A DNA stretch of 64,000 nt from UBA4742 sp037138595 (GCA_037138595.1 JBAXIB010000018.1:7739-71738), one strand, 5' to 3'. Positions 1 through 9,956 are shown, numbered from the stretch's first letter. Notes: generated from the sequence alone by a model not told the origin. Numbers and translations are program-made.

Positions 1-1171
1 CGAAAACCGGAGCGACACTTTGGATGCCCTTGAGTTTGTCGATGTCGTAGGTATGACGACGCTTGTACAAAAACCCCAACAAGATGAAAAGCGCTCCGGT
101 TATGACGCCGTGATTGATCATGATCAACAACGCGCCTTCAAGACCCTGGGTCGTGAGCGCAAACAGACCGAGAATGGCGAATCCCATATGTGATACCGAC
201 GAGTACGCCACAAGTCGTTTGAGATTTTTCTGCATCGCCGCGACAACTGCGCCGTAGATAATGCCAATTGTGGCAAGGGTCAACATGACTGGTGCCGCCC
301 ATACCGATGCTTCGGGAAACAGGTACAAGCCGTAACGCATGAATCCATAGGTTCCGAGTTTCAGCAGCACGCCGGCAAGGTCGATAGATCCTGCCGTCGG
401 TGCTTCGGTGTGAGCATCGGGAAGCCATGTGTGAAATGGAAACACCGGAGTCTTGACCATGAACGCCACGGCGAAACCTAGAAAGAGCCAACGCATTGTG
501 CCCTTGTCAATCGAGTTGCTAGCCACCACCTTGAGCAGGTCGAAGCTAATCCCACCGTTGTCACCAGCACTGGCCAACGTTGCCAGCGAAACAATCGCTA
601 CCAGCATGAACGCTGAGCCCAACATCGTGAACAAGAAGAACTTGGTTGCGGCATAGACCTTGCGACCATGTCCCCATCGGCCGATCAAGAAATACAACGG
701 CACGATGGTGAGTTCGAAGAACAAGAAGAACAACAACAGATCCAAAGAGACGAACACACCGAGACACCCTGCTTCGAGCAGCGTGATCCAGAGGTAATAA
801 CCCTTTTCGTCATGATCGGGTTTCGCGGCCAACAACGCGATCGGGAACAACACCCCGGTAAGCACCACAAGGAAGAGCGAGATGCCATCGACTCCGAGGT
901 AGAACTTGATGTCGAATGCCTGAACCCACGTGTGCTCGACCACGAACTGAAAATCGGGATCACCCGTCTTGAACTGATACAGCACCCACAAGCTCAATGC
1001 CCCGGCCGCTGCTGCGCTCACGATGGCGATCAAACGATGTAAATCAGGTCGCGAATTCGGCACCAGCGCCATGATCAACGCGCCAAGAAGTGGGATGACA
1101 ACCATGGCTCCCAAAATGGGGAAACCTGACGCCGCCGGAGCAGCTTCTGCGAGCGCAAACACTGTCGGCAT
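1..1171 (-). CDS. nuoM: NADH-quinone oxidoreductase subunit M (partial, 3' end outside window)
   Basis: Antiporter-like membrane subunit of proton-pumping complex I. About 390 N-terminal residues are visible; the gene continues beyond the left edge. The ATG (1171-1169) overlaps the nuoL stop as TGATG, which fixes the start and implies translational coupling. The visible protein is a chain of hydrophobic helices with the family hallmarks FFELTIVPLYFLIG (conserved membrane Glu) and VKTPVFPFHTWLPDAH (conserved Lys and the loop preceding the broken helix), followed by a LLKLGTYGFMRY segment. It is the most downstream visible gene of the nuo operon, and nuoN would be expected next. The assignment rests on sequence and operon order; confidence is high. 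Confidence 0.96.
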   Translation of the reverse strand, partial: MPTVFALAEAAPAASGFPILGAMVVIPLLGALIMALVPNSRPDLHRLIAIVSAAAAGALSLWVLYQFKTGDPDFQFVVEHTWVQAFDIKFYLGVDGISLFLVVLTGVLFPIALLAAKPDHDEKGYYLWITLLEAGCLGVFVSLDLLLFFLFFELTIVPLYFLIGRWGHGRKVYAATKFFLFTMLGSAFMLVAIVSLATLASAGDNGGISFDLLKVVASNSIDKGTMRWLFLGFAVAFMVKTPVFPFHTWLPDAHTEAPTAGSIDLAGVLLKLGTYGFMRYGLYLFPEASVWAAPVMLTLATIGIIYGAVVAAMQKNLKRLVAYSSVSHMGFAILGLFALTTQGLEGALLIMINHGVITGALFILLGFLYKRRHTYDIDKLKGIQSVAPVF

Positions 1172-3111
1172 CACCACGTCACCCTCGTCAACACGAACAG
1201 CAGCAGCAAGACTGCTCCGATGGTGATTGCCATTGCATAGGAACGAACCAATCCGCTTTGTGTTTTGCGGATCATCCCGCCTGCACTTCGGGTGATCGAA
1301 CCGACACCATTGACGGCACCGTCGATCACATGGCCATCAACCCACGCTACGCCGGCGAAAAAGACCCGACCGGGGCGATTCATAAAATCGCTTACGGCAA
1401 GGTCGTAATACCAACCATTGAGAAACAGTCGACGTTCAAACACGTTCGCCGGAATCTTGTGGCGTTGATAAACCGCGTATCCCAATCCGATGCCGCTGAC
1501 GGCCACGATGGTCGAAATCAGCAGGAGGCCAACGATGTAGGCGTTGCTGTTGTTGAGTTCAACGCCAAATTGACCAGTGACCGGTTCGAGCCAGTTCTCA
1601 AGCCAATGGGGGGTTCCACTAAACGGCAGATTGATGAATCCGGCTAGAGCCGCCAGGACCGCAAGCACCACGAGCGGGGCCGTCATCATCCAAGGCGACT
1701 CATGCGGGTGGATCTCGCTGGCGTGCACCGGCGGCGTCACAATGTCGGCATCGCTTTGCGCTTCGATCGTTGACGGTTCGATCGGATTATTCCAACGTGC
1801 ATCGCCATAAAAGACCAGGAAGACTTCACGACTCATGTAGAACGCAGTCAACAATGCGGTGAACAAACCGATCGCGTACAGCGCGGGACTGCGGTGGAGC
1901 GCGTAGGTCAAAATCTCATCTTTCGACCAAAATCCCGAAAGTGGAACGACACCGGAAATCGCCAGCCACCCGACGATAAATGCTCCGGCGGTGATTGGCA
2001 TCAATTTTCGAAGCGCCCCCATTCGCCGCATGTCTTGCTCGCCATCTACGCCGTGCATCACCGAACCCGCACCCAAAAACAGCAACGCCTTAAAGAACGC
2101 GTGGGTAATCATGTGAAAAATGGCTACCCAATAACCACCGACGCCGACAGCCAAGAACATGTAACCCAACTGGCTTACCGTTGAGTACGCCAACACTTTT
2201 TTGATGTCGGTCTGAGCGATGGCGATCGTTGCCGCCAACAACGCAGTCAAGACGCCTATCCAAGCAATCGCGGTACTCAACCACGGCGACGCTGCATGAA
2301 GCATCGGGTTGATTCGCACCATGAGGTACACACCGGCGGTCACCATGGTCGCGGCGTGTATCAGCGCTGAAACCGGAGTCGGGCCAGCCATCGCGTCAGG
2401 AAGCCACAGATACAACGGGAACTGCGCCGACTTGCCAACCGCCCCAATGAACAACATCAACGAAATCAACGTTGCAGTCGTCGTCGCAACGCCTGGGGAA
2501 ACCGGCAGGAACTGGGTGTACTGAATAGTTCCGAAGGTGAACCAGGTTATGAAAATGCCCACCATGAATCCCCAGTCGCCAATGCGATTGGTGATGAACG
2601 CCTTCTTGCCCGCCGTCGCGTTTGGCAGTTTCTCAAACCAGAACGAAACCAAGAAATACGAGCAAACCCCGACACCTTCCCAACCGAGAAAGGTAATGAG
2701 CAAGTTGTTTCCCAGCACGAGCATGAGCATGGAAAATACAAACAGGTTCAAGTAGAGGAAGAACTTCGAGAACCGAGGGTCCCCGTGCATATAGCCAATG
2801 GAATACAGGTGAATCAACGCGCCGACGCCGGTGACAAACAAGATCATGGCGCTCGACAGCGGATCGAAGAGGAACCCAACATCCACGTTGAATCGACCAG
2901 CCGGAATCCAGGTGAACAACACCTGACTAAAGGTGTTGTCGGGCTGACTATGCAGGCCGATGAAGGCCAATAGGGCTACGACGAATGAGCCGCCGACCAT
3001 CGCTGTCGCGAGCCATCCAGCTGCCGGTTCGCCCAAGCGCTTACCGAAACACAACAGCAAGAGAAATCCGACCAACGGAAGGGCTGGGATCAACCACACG
3101 AGAGAGACCAT
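1171..3111 (-). CDS. nuoL: NADH-quinone oxidoreductase subunit L
   Basis: Largest antiporter-like membrane subunit of complex I, carrying the long lateral helix in this family. At 646 residues it has normal family length. The sequence shows FLGWEGVGVCSYFLVSFWF near residue 142 (conserved Glu), KSAQFPLYLWLPDAMAGPTP (Lys and the proline-rich loop), SALIHAATMVTAGVYLM and KKVLAYSTVSQLGYM, all diagnostic of NuoL/ND5. The C-terminal third is hydrophobic after a loop rich in charged residues near 440-470 and ends in another membrane helix. The stop overlaps the nuoM ATG by one base, and 11 bases separate it from nuoK upstream. No anomalies seen. Confidence 0.98.
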   Translation of the reverse strand: MVSLVWLIPALPLVGFLLLLCFGKRLGEPAAGWLATAMVGGSFVVALLAFIGLHSQPDNTFSQVLFTWIPAGRFNVDVGFLFDPLSSAMILFVTGVGALIHLYSIGYMHGDPRFSKFFLYLNLFVFSMLMLVLGNNLLITFLGWEGVGVCSYFLVSFWFEKLPNATAGKKAFITNRIGDWGFMVGIFITWFTFGTIQYTQFLPVSPGVATTTATLISLMLFIGAVGKSAQFPLYLWLPDAMAGPTPVSALIHAATMVTAGVYLMVRINPMLHAASPWLSTAIAWIGVLTALLAATIAIAQTDIKKVLAYSTVSQLGYMFLAVGVGGYWVAIFHMITHAFFKALLFLGAGSVMHGVDGEQDMRRMGALRKLMPITAGAFIVGWLAISGVVPLSGFWSKDEILTYALHRSPALYAIGLFTALLTAFYMSREVFLVFYGDARWNNPIEPSTIEAQSDADIVTPPVHASEIHPHESPWMMTAPLVVLAVLAALAGFINLPFSGTPHWLENWLEPVTGQFGVELNNSNAYIVGLLLISTIVAVSGIGLGYAVYQRHKIPANVFERRLFLNGWYYDLAVSDFMNRPGRVFFAGVAWVDGHVIDGAVNGVGSITRSAGGMIRKTQSGLVRSYAMAITIGAVLLLLFVLTRVTW

Positions 3112-3122
3112 TGGATTCGCGC

Positions 3123-3449
3123 CTAGCCCCTCAACGCCGAAACGTCGTCGATCGTGGCGTTCGGTCGCCTACGCGCAACCGCCACAATGATTCCAAGCCC
3201 CACGACTACTTCAGCAGCAGCGACTACCAGCACGAAGAACACGATGACCTGTCCTCCGACGTCGTTGAGCATTCGACCAAACGTCACGAAGGTCAGATTG
3301 ACGGCGTTAAGCATCAACTCGACACACATCAGCATGACCAGCGGGCTTCGCCGAACCAAAAGTCCAACCGCGCCAATGGTGAAGACCATCGCTGCGAGCA
3401 CGAGGTACCAATACGGCTGGAAGCCCTGGGTTGCGGCAACAGAATTCAT
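3123..3449 (-). CDS. nuoK: NADH-quinone oxidoreductase subunit K
   Basis: Small three-helix membrane subunit of complex I. It has 108 residues, the usual length. The motif LMCVELMLNAVNLTF contains one of the conserved membrane Glu residues of the NuoK proton path, and the second is in the VVAAAEVVVGLGI helix. The start ATG overlaps the nuoJ stop by four bases (ATGA). It sits in the canonical J-K-L-M order. The first residues, MNSVAATQGFQPYWYL, include a slightly longer N-terminus than the enterobacterial protein but nothing odd. High confidence from motif plus context. Confidence 0.97.
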   Translation of the reverse strand: MNSVAATQGFQPYWYLVLAAMVFTIGAVGLLVRRSPLVMLMCVELMLNAVNLTFVTFGRMLNDVGGQVIVFFVLVVAAAEVVVGLGIIVAVARRRPNATIDDVSALRG

Positions 3450-4033
3450 GCCTCAACCTCTTCTGGTTCATAGCCGTCATCGTCCATTGACTCCGGTTCG
3501 GGCAACGGCTCATAACTGGACGGACGCCGCGCCATTACAACTGCACCGATCACCGCGACTGTGAGGAGTCCAGCAGTGATTTCAAACGCGAAAATCCAAG
3601 TGGTAAATATCTGACGACCGAGCAGTGCGATGTTGGAGGATTCGCCCGACAGCGCGGCACTCACCGACCGTCGGCCAGTTACAAGTGCATCTCGGTTGAT
3701 GATGAACACACTCAATAACGAACCCAGCAACGCGAATCCGGCAAGATAGGCAAGCGCACGTTGGCCGACAATGGGATCGACTGACAAGTCATCTTCGGTG
3801 TCGACGCCGAGCAGCATCAGCACGAAAAGAATCAGCACCACGATGGCTCCGGTGTAAACGATGACCTGTACGACAGCCAACAGTTGTGCGTTTTCATTTA
3901 AAAACAGCACCGCCACGCCGAACAACGTCGCGACCAAACTCAGCGCTGAATGCACCGGGTGTTTCGACAGCACGACTCCGCAGGCACCGATGAGGACGAT
4001 GGCCGCGCACACGATGAAAATGGCAGCTTCCAA
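3446..4033 (-). CDS. nuoJ: NADH-quinone oxidoreductase subunit J
   Basis: Membrane subunit J of complex I, 195 residues, with five predicted hydrophobic segments. Recognisable features are the N-terminal HPVHSALSLVATLFGVAVLF helix and the VIVYTGAIVVLILFVLMLLG helix, whose conserved Tyr and pi-bulge region couple quinone chemistry to pumping in the family. The C-terminus is an acidic, non-membrane tail (PLPEPESMDDDGYEPEEVEA) of about 25 residues. It lies two bases downstream of nuoI and overlaps nuoK by four bases. The acidic tail is not part of the core family and may be lineage-specific. Confidence 0.96.
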   Translation of the reverse strand: MEAAIFIVCAAIVLIGACGVVLSKHPVHSALSLVATLFGVAVLFLNENAQLLAVVQVIVYTGAIVVLILFVLMLLGVDTEDDLSVDPIVGQRALAYLAGFALLGSLLSVFIINRDALVTGRRSVSAALSGESSNIALLGRQIFTTWIFAFEITAGLLTVAVIGAVVMARRPSSYEPLPEPESMDDDGYEPEEVEA

Positions 4034-4035
4034 GG

Positions 4036-4731
4036 TTAATGCCCCCCGTCTTCGGTCTCGGGACGGGACCTCACCGGAGCGGGCCGATGCGCGGCGATAC
4101 CGGTTTGCCCAACCACCGGATTGGCATCAAGCATTGACTCATCGGCTGATTGCCCGAGTTCTGGCGCACGAATGCCATAGCCAAGCTCTCCCGACCACGC
4201 GACCAAACCCTCAAACTCTGCGCTTCCCGATGGCGACGTCGCCCGCATCCACGCGGAGGTGTGCTCGTCCTCACCGGGTCGCCAATCCTCCCACGGCAGG
4301 TGCTGAGGACGGCCCTCGTCGTCAACCAGCAGTTCGTTTTTCGTATAGATCGCATCGAGTCGACTCGTGAATGAAAACTCGAACTGCTTCGTCTCAGTGA
4401 TCGCCTCAGTCGGGCACGCCTCAACACACAAGTCGCAATGGATGCATCGGAGATAGTTGATCTCGTAAATGAAACCGAATCGCTCGCCCGGCGACACCGG
4501 ATCATCAATGGGGTTGTCAGCACCCCGAACGTAAATACAACGCGCCGGGCAGACCCCTGCGCACAATTCGCATCCGATGCATTTCTCCATGCCGTCTTCG
4601 TAGCGATTGAGGACATGTCGACCGTGCCGACGAATGGCCTGCGGAGCTTTTTCTTTGGGATACGGCGTCGTAACCCGCTGCTTCTTGCCCATTTGTTTGA
4701 TCGGCACTTTGAAACCACTAAAAAAACCCAT
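4036..4731 (-). CDS. nuoI: NADH-quinone oxidoreductase subunit I (2x[4Fe-4S])
   Basis: Peripheral-arm subunit that carries clusters N6a and N6b and passes electrons toward NuoB and quinone. Two classic ferredoxin motifs are visible, CIGCELCAGVCPARC around residue 52 and CIHCDLCVEACPTEA around residue 95. The 231-residue length includes a C-terminal extension of roughly 70 residues beyond the ferredoxin core (after the EDWRPGEDEH segment) with no recognised motif. The start ATG overlaps the nuoH stop as TGATG. The extension is a normal actinobacterial type of elaboration; the function assignment is secure. Confidence 0.97.
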   Translation of the reverse strand: MGFFSGFKVPIKQMGKKQRVTTPYPKEKAPQAIRRHGRHVLNRYEDGMEKCIGCELCAGVCPARCIYVRGADNPIDDPVSPGERFGFIYEINYLRCIHCDLCVEACPTEAITETKQFEFSFTSRLDAIYTKNELLVDDEGRPQHLPWEDWRPGEDEHTSAWMRATSPSGSAEFEGLVAWSGELGYGIRAPELGQSADESMLDANPVVGQTGIAAHRPAPVRSRPETEDGGH

Positions 4732-5942
4732 CAGCCATCGACCTCCTGCAAGCGCCGTGAGCGCCCGCCAGCTATCGCAGCTCGCAACAATCCATAGCCA
4801 CCGAGCAGCACTGCTACCGATATGACGACCACTGCCACCGGGTTCCAGTTGGCGTCACGGCCAACGTCAATCGCGCCCAACAATAACAACCAGCCCAATG
4901 CCAATGGGATCAAAACCTTCCAGCCCAAGTCCATCAGCTGGTCGTAGCGGAGCCGTGGCAATGCGGCACGGATCCAGACGAACATGAATAAAAACACCGA
5001 CGTCTTGAGCGCGAACCAAATGATCCCGGTAAGCCAACCCAACGATGTCCCCAAGAAAGCAGGGCCACTGGGGCCGCCTAAGAAAAGCGTCACAAAAATG
5101 GCTGACATGGTGATCACATTCATGAACTCGGCCAAGAAGAACAACGCGAACCGAATCGAGCTGTACTCGGTGTTGAAGCCCCCGACGAGTTCTTGCTCCG
5201 CTTCAACGAGGTCAAAGGGCGGCCGGTTGAGCTCAGCTGTCGACGCGATCACAAAAATCACGAACGGGACGACACCAGTGAGGATGACATTCCAGTTCGG
5301 CACAATCCCTGCGAATCCCGCGCCAGATTGAAACTCCGCGATGCCATGGGTGCTCAACGTCCCACTCTTGAGCACAACGGCCACCACCGCCAGGCCCATC
5401 GCCGCTTCATACGAGACCATTTGAGCTGACGCGCGTACCGAGCCAAGCAATGGATACTTCGAGCCAGACGACCAACCAGCCAACATCACGCCGTAAACCG
5501 CAATTGACGACATGGCAAGGGCGAAAAGGATCCCGATCGGAGGATCAGCGACCTGGAGATAGGTGTCGTGCCCGAAGACGGTGATGATGCCGTTGACATT
5601 GCCGTTGAAGTTGCCCCCAAGCGGGACGATGAGAAACAGAAGGAACGCCGGCACAAATGACAGGAACGGCGCCAAGATGAACACCGCCCGCTGGGCGCGG
5701 TCAGGGATGATGTCTTCTTTGAAGAAGAACTTGATTCCGTCGGCCAATGACTGCAAAATCCCGAACGGTCCCGCCAGCGATGGACCGATGCGATTGTGCA
5801 TCCCACTGACCAGTTTGCGCTCGAACCAAATCATCAGCATCGTCAAGATGAGTAACAACACAAACGCGATGAGGACCTTGCCGACGACGATCAGGAAAAC
5901 ACTGAGATCGACAGGACCGATGAGAAGCGGATCTCCACCCAT
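4731..5942 (-). CDS. nuoH: NADH-quinone oxidoreductase subunit H
   Basis: Membrane subunit that, with NuoB and NuoD, forms the quinone-binding chamber of complex I. The sequence has about eight helices and the hallmarks MIWFERKLVSGMHNRIGPS, ADGIKFFFKEDIIP, ELNRPPFDLVEAEQELVGGF and FALFFLAEFMN, all strongly conserved in ND1/NuoH. I place the start at ATG 5942 rather than the in-frame TTG at 5948. A GGAGG lies 10 bases before the ATG but only 4 before the TTG. The ATG is then two bases after the nuoG stop. Product about 403 residues, with a C-terminal membrane helix and basic tail. Confidence 0.96.
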   Translation of the reverse strand: MGGDPLLIGPVDLSVFLIVVGKVLIAFVLLLILTMLMIWFERKLVSGMHNRIGPSLAGPFGILQSLADGIKFFFKEDIIPDRAQRAVFILAPFLSFVPAFLLFLIVPLGGNFNGNVNGIITVFGHDTYLQVADPPIGILFALAMSSIAVYGVMLAGWSSGSKYPLLGSVRASAQMVSYEAAMGLAVVAVVLKSGTLSTHGIAEFQSGAGFAGIVPNWNVILTGVVPFVIFVIASTAELNRPPFDLVEAEQELVGGFNTEYSSIRFALFFLAEFMNVITMSAIFVTLFLGGPSGPAFLGTSLGWLTGIIWFALKTSVFLFMFVWIRAALPRLRYDQLMDLGWKVLIPLALGWLLLLGAIDVGRDANWNPVAVVVISVAVLLGGYGLLRAAIAGGRSRRLQEVDG

Positions 5943-5944
5943 GA

Positions 5945-8617
5945 TCAACCAGCCTCCGACTCAACGCGCACGTCGGTGACGCGTTCGGCCGCATCGATCA
6001 GCGAACCCACATCAATGCCCGGCTGATTAAACACGACCGACGCCGAACCCTTCGGAACGCCACGATCAGCCACTATGTTCGCCGATAGCGTCGCGCGAGA
6101 AGACTGCACTCGTACTTGGTCCCCGCCCGACACACCAAGGCGGTCGAAATCGTAGGGATTCACTCGCAAGTTCGTTCCCGGGGGAAGCGACGCCAGCGAT
6201 GGCGCGTGGCCAACCAAGGTGCCTTCGTCGTAGAGTTTGCGGGTCGCGACAAGTCGAAGCGAATAACTGTCAACGGGAGCAAGCTCGACCGACTCCGGTG
6301 CGACGAAGCGAATGAGTGATGGCATCGCCATCGCTGCAGGCTCGGCCTCAACCTCAGGCTGACCGTCAAGTTGGCTGTCTTCTTCGGCTTCTAGATTCGC
6401 TTCCGCTCCACTCACGGGCTCGGCGACAGGCTCGGCGTCTGGCTCGACGTCTGGCGTTACAGATGACGAGATTGAGACCAACGGAACAACGAGGCCAGAA
6501 CTCGCTTCCGACGAATGCAACAAGTCGGTAGTAACGCCAGCATAGGCGGGAGCGACTAATGCAATCTCGGCGGCGATCCCGGTTATCGACTCCAACCCAA
6601 GATCGATACCGAGGCGACGAGAAATATCGGCGGCAACCGCCCAATCAGGCCGTGACGTACCCGGGCCCGTGACCTTTTGGTGGAGCACGCTGACGCGCCC
6701 CTCGATGTTGGTCGACGTGCCTGACACCTCGGCAAAGCCCGCAGTAGCGAACACCACATCTGCTTCGCGACTACTCGGTGTCAGAAATTGATCAAGCGCA
6801 ATGATCGTCTTAGCCCCAGCGATAGCACGGCGAGCGAGATCTGAATCAGGGAAGTCGCTCACTGGATCAGCGCCGAGCAAAACCAAGACTTCGATGGTGC
6901 CATCGGCCGCGGCCTGCAAGATTCCACGAGCGTCAAGTCCAGCGGCCGAAGGAACCTTTTCCCACGTCGAAGCAAACCAGTCGCGTCCGTCTTCAATGCG
7001 CACCCGACCCGGCAATACACCAGGTGCCAACCCCATATCGAGGGCACCGTTTACGTTGGCTCGGCGCAGTGCTGGAAGGAACCGCGTATCGGGTTTCGCG
7101 GCCAGAAGCGCAGCAGCAGCATCAACCAGTGCTTCGCCTGATTCGGCAAGCGACTGGCGCCCAATAATGACGGTGATCGGGCCCGACGCAACTAACGCGG
7201 CTGCCTCAGCCAATGTCGGCGCGTCCACTCCGCCAGCGTCGGTTCCTGACGCAACACCATTCAGTAATGCTCGAACTGCTACTCCGGCCTCGCCGGGTCG
7301 GGGATGAAGCGCCAAGGTCGCATAGGGAGTAAAACCGCCGGCCTGCGGGCTGACTTCGATGACCTTCACGCCGTCATTGACCACGGCGTGGCGCAAGCGC
7401 AAAAACAACACCGGCAACTCTTCTTTTGGATCTGCAGCGATTACCAGCACCGTGCCACCGGGGGCGCACACATCGTCAATGGTGGCCCGCGGCAACCCGA
7501 GAACGAGGTCCGCTGGCAATCCGTCACCGAGTTGCGCGTCGACGTGGTCGGTTCCGATAACACCCTTTGCCAACTTTGCCCACGCATATGCCGACTCGTT
7601 GGTCAAGCGGGCACCGCCAAGAACCGCTATCGATGACGGTCCTGATTTCGCGAGCGCGGCCTCAATAGCGCTGGCCGACGCGCTAAGCGCGCCTGCCCAA
7701 CCAGAAGGCTGAAGCGTTCCAGCCGAGCGAACGAGCGGCTCGCCGAGACGATCGGGACTGTTGACTGCTTCGAAACCAAATCGGCCCTTGTCGCACAACC
7801 AGCCCCAATTGACTGGATCGATGTCGACGCCTTGGTAGCGCAAGAGTTGATTACGCGAACTGTCTAGCGAGACTCGACATCCGACTGAACATCCCTGACA
7901 CGTCGACTCGACGGTATCGAGATCCCACGGGCGGGCCCGGAATCGATAGTTCGTTGCGGTCAGCGCACCAACCGGACAAATTTGAACGACGTTGCCACTG
8001 AAGTAGGACGAGAACGGTTCGTCGGGGAAGGTCGCGATCTCGGTCTCGCTCCCCCGATTGATGAAGTGAATGAGCGGATCACCGGCGACATCTTTCGCAA
8101 ATCGGGTGCACCGGTCACACAGGATGCAACGCTCGCGGTCGAGTAAGACCAAATCGCTAATCGGAATCGGCTTCTCGTGATGTCGTTTTTCTTCGACAAA
8201 TCTGCTCTCACCCGGGCCGTAAGCCATGGTTTGGTCTTGCAGCGGACATTCGCCGCCCTTGTCGCATACCGGACAATCGAGGGGATGATTGACCAGCAAT
8301 AGTTCAAGCACGCCATCTTGGGCTTTGGTCGTGACCTCTGACTCGGTATCAACCTTCATGTCCGGCGTGCACTCGAGCATGCAGCTCGGCAACAGCGTCG
8401 GACCACGACCGGTGTCGACCTCAACGATGCACATCCGACACATGCCAACTGGCTCCATGCGCGGGTGGTAACAGAATCGAGGGATGTAAACGCCATTCCG
8501 CTCGGCGGCATCGATGATGAGTTCGCCTTTGTGGGCGATGATCTCTCGGCCGTTGATCGTGACAGGCACGCCGTCGACAACAGAAAATTCGGTCGAATCG
8601 ATAGTCGTATCAGCCAT
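5945..8617 (-). CDS. nuoG: NADH-quinone oxidoreductase subunit G
   Basis: Large Fe-S subunit of the peripheral arm, 890 residues. The N-terminus has the [2Fe-2S] ferredoxin domain (PRFCYHPRMEPVGMCRMC), then the His-ligated NuoG cluster region (HPLDCPVCDKGGECPLQD), then a two-cluster segment (CILCDRCTRF; CPVGAL). A molybdopterin-oxidoreductase-like domain follows, beginning with CQGCSVGC and GWLCDKGRFG. Near residues 715-765 an acidic, Pro/Ala/Glu-rich linker (EPDAEPVAEPVSGAEANLEA) separates the core from a C-terminal molybdopterin-dinucleotide-binding-like fold. The linker is unusual but not disruptive. It overlaps nuoF by 8 bases. Confidence 0.97.
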   Translation of the reverse strand: MADTTIDSTEFSVVDGVPVTINGREIIAHKGELIIDAAERNGVYIPRFCYHPRMEPVGMCRMCIVEVDTGRGPTLLPSCMLECTPDMKVDTESEVTTKAQDGVLELLLVNHPLDCPVCDKGGECPLQDQTMAYGPGESRFVEEKRHHEKPIPISDLVLLDRERCILCDRCTRFAKDVAGDPLIHFINRGSETEIATFPDEPFSSYFSGNVVQICPVGALTATNYRFRARPWDLDTVESTCQGCSVGCRVSLDSSRNQLLRYQGVDIDPVNWGWLCDKGRFGFEAVNSPDRLGEPLVRSAGTLQPSGWAGALSASASAIEAALAKSGPSSIAVLGGARLTNESAYAWAKLAKGVIGTDHVDAQLGDGLPADLVLGLPRATIDDVCAPGGTVLVIAADPKEELPVLFLRLRHAVVNDGVKVIEVSPQAGGFTPYATLALHPRPGEAGVAVRALLNGVASGTDAGGVDAPTLAEAAALVASGPITVIIGRQSLAESGEALVDAAAALLAAKPDTRFLPALRRANVNGALDMGLAPGVLPGRVRIEDGRDWFASTWEKVPSAAGLDARGILQAAADGTIEVLVLLGADPVSDFPDSDLARRAIAGAKTIIALDQFLTPSSREADVVFATAGFAEVSGTSTNIEGRVSVLHQKVTGPGTSRPDWAVAADISRRLGIDLGLESITGIAAEIALVAPAYAGVTTDLLHSSEASSGLVVPLVSISSSVTPDVEPDAEPVAEPVSGAEANLEAEEDSQLDGQPEVEAEPAAMAMPSLIRFVAPESVELAPVDSYSLRLVATRKLYDEGTLVGHAPSLASLPPGTNLRVNPYDFDRLGVSGGDQVRVQSSRATLSANIVADRGVPKGSASVVFNQPGIDVGSLIDAAERVTDVRVESEAG

Positions 8618-9956
8618 TGGCTTCAGGTTTCGTTGAGACGGTCACGGCAACTCGAGATTGCACCGCGTTGTCAATGAGTGCTTCAAACTCATCCCGGAAC
8701 CGCAACATCGCTGAAGCAATCGGCGATACTGCTGATGGGCCAAGTGGACAAATGGTCGTCTGCTTCGGCGGCCAGGCAATGCCCGGGCTGATGTTGTCGC
8801 TGACGTCCATCAACAAGTCCAGGTCAGTGGAGCGTCCGTAGCCGTCGAGTATGCGTTGCAAGATCTTTTCAAGCCAGTTGGTTCCTTCACGGCACGGCGT
8901 GCACTTACCGCAAGATTCGCGGGCGAAGAATCGGACGACCCGCAAACAGGCTTTGACTGCATCGGTGGTTTCGTCCATCACGATGATCGCACCGGACCCA
9001 AGCATCGAACCTGCCCGATCGACCGTCCCTTTTTCGAGTGGCAGGTCAAGGTGCTCTTCGAAGAACCACGGGGCAGACGCGCCTCCAGGGATGAACGCCT
9101 TCAGTTGCCGATCGCCCAAGATCCCGCCGCCGTATTCAGGCGCGTAGATCAGATCCCGGAAGGTCGTCACGCCGTACTCAACTTCGAAAACACCAGGGGT
9201 CTTCACGTGGCCGGACACCGCGAACATTCGGGTGCCTTTCGACGTTTCAGCGCCCATCGCCGTGAACGCGTCCGCACCGTTGGCAATGATCCATGGCAAG
9301 TTCGAGAGGGTTTCGACGTTGTTAACGATCGTTGGCTGCAGGTAAAGACCCTTCGCGGCGGGAAAAAACGGTGGCTTCAAGCGAGGCATGCCACGGTTGC
9401 CTTCGAGGCTCTCAATCAGCGCGGTTTCTTCACCAACGATGTATGCGCCCGCGCCCCAGGCCAGTACGACGTCGACCGAAAAATTCGAACCAAGAATGTT
9501 CTTGCCGATGTAACCCGCGTCGTAGGCCTCGTTCAACGCCGTCGCAATGCGCTCTTGGGCTAAAGCCATTTCACCGCGAACGTACAAAAATGCTTGTCCG
9601 CAACCGACGGCATAGCTCGCCAGCAGCACACCTTCGATGAGTTGATGTGGATCGAGTTCCATCAAGAGTCGGTCCTTGTAGGTTCCCGGCTCACTCTCGT
9701 CGCCGTTCACGACGAGATATCGCGGCCAGACACCCGGCGGACAAAACCCCCATTTGACGCCGGCCGGAAAACCGGCGCCGCCTCGGCCCAACAAGCTTGC
9801 TGCTTTGACCTCGTCAGTCACTGCGTCCGGCGACATGGTGTCGAGCGCCTTGCGCAACGCTTGATAGCCCCCCGTGGCTTGATAGCGCGCCAACGTATAG
9901 GAATCGTCTAATTCGAACCGACTGGTAATGACCTTCGGCACGTCAGTAACCGCCAT
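8610..9956 (-). CDS. nuoF: NADH-quinone oxidoreductase subunit F (NADH/FMN binding)
   Basis: Entry point of electrons into complex I: binds NADH, FMN and cluster N3. The 448-residue protein shows the nucleotide-binding LLGRGGAGFPAGVKWGF near residue 55, VVNGDESEPGTYKDR, the FMN/SLBB region and the cluster-binding motif ESCGKCTPCREGTNW near 350, followed by a later conserved Cys in the TTICPLG segment. Length and domain order are standard. The ATG overlaps the nuoE stop (TGATG) and the 3' end overlaps nuoG by 8 bases, so expression is tightly coupled. No missing key residue was noticed. Confidence 0.98.
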   Translation of the reverse strand: MAVTDVPKVITSRFELDDSYTLARYQATGGYQALRKALDTMSPDAVTDEVKAASLLGRGGAGFPAGVKWGFCPPGVWPRYLVVNGDESEPGTYKDRLLMELDPHQLIEGVLLASYAVGCGQAFLYVRGEMALAQERIATALNEAYDAGYIGKNILGSNFSVDVVLAWGAGAYIVGEETALIESLEGNRGMPRLKPPFFPAAKGLYLQPTIVNNVETLSNLPWIIANGADAFTAMGAETSKGTRMFAVSGHVKTPGVFEVEYGVTTFRDLIYAPEYGGGILGDRQLKAFIPGGASAPWFFEEHLDLPLEKGTVDRAGSMLGSGAIIVMDETTDAVKACLRVVRFFARESCGKCTPCREGTNWLEKILQRILDGYGRSTDLDLLMDVSDNISPGIAWPPKQTTICPLGPSAVSPIASAMLRFRDEFEALIDNAVQSRVAVTVSTKPEANG

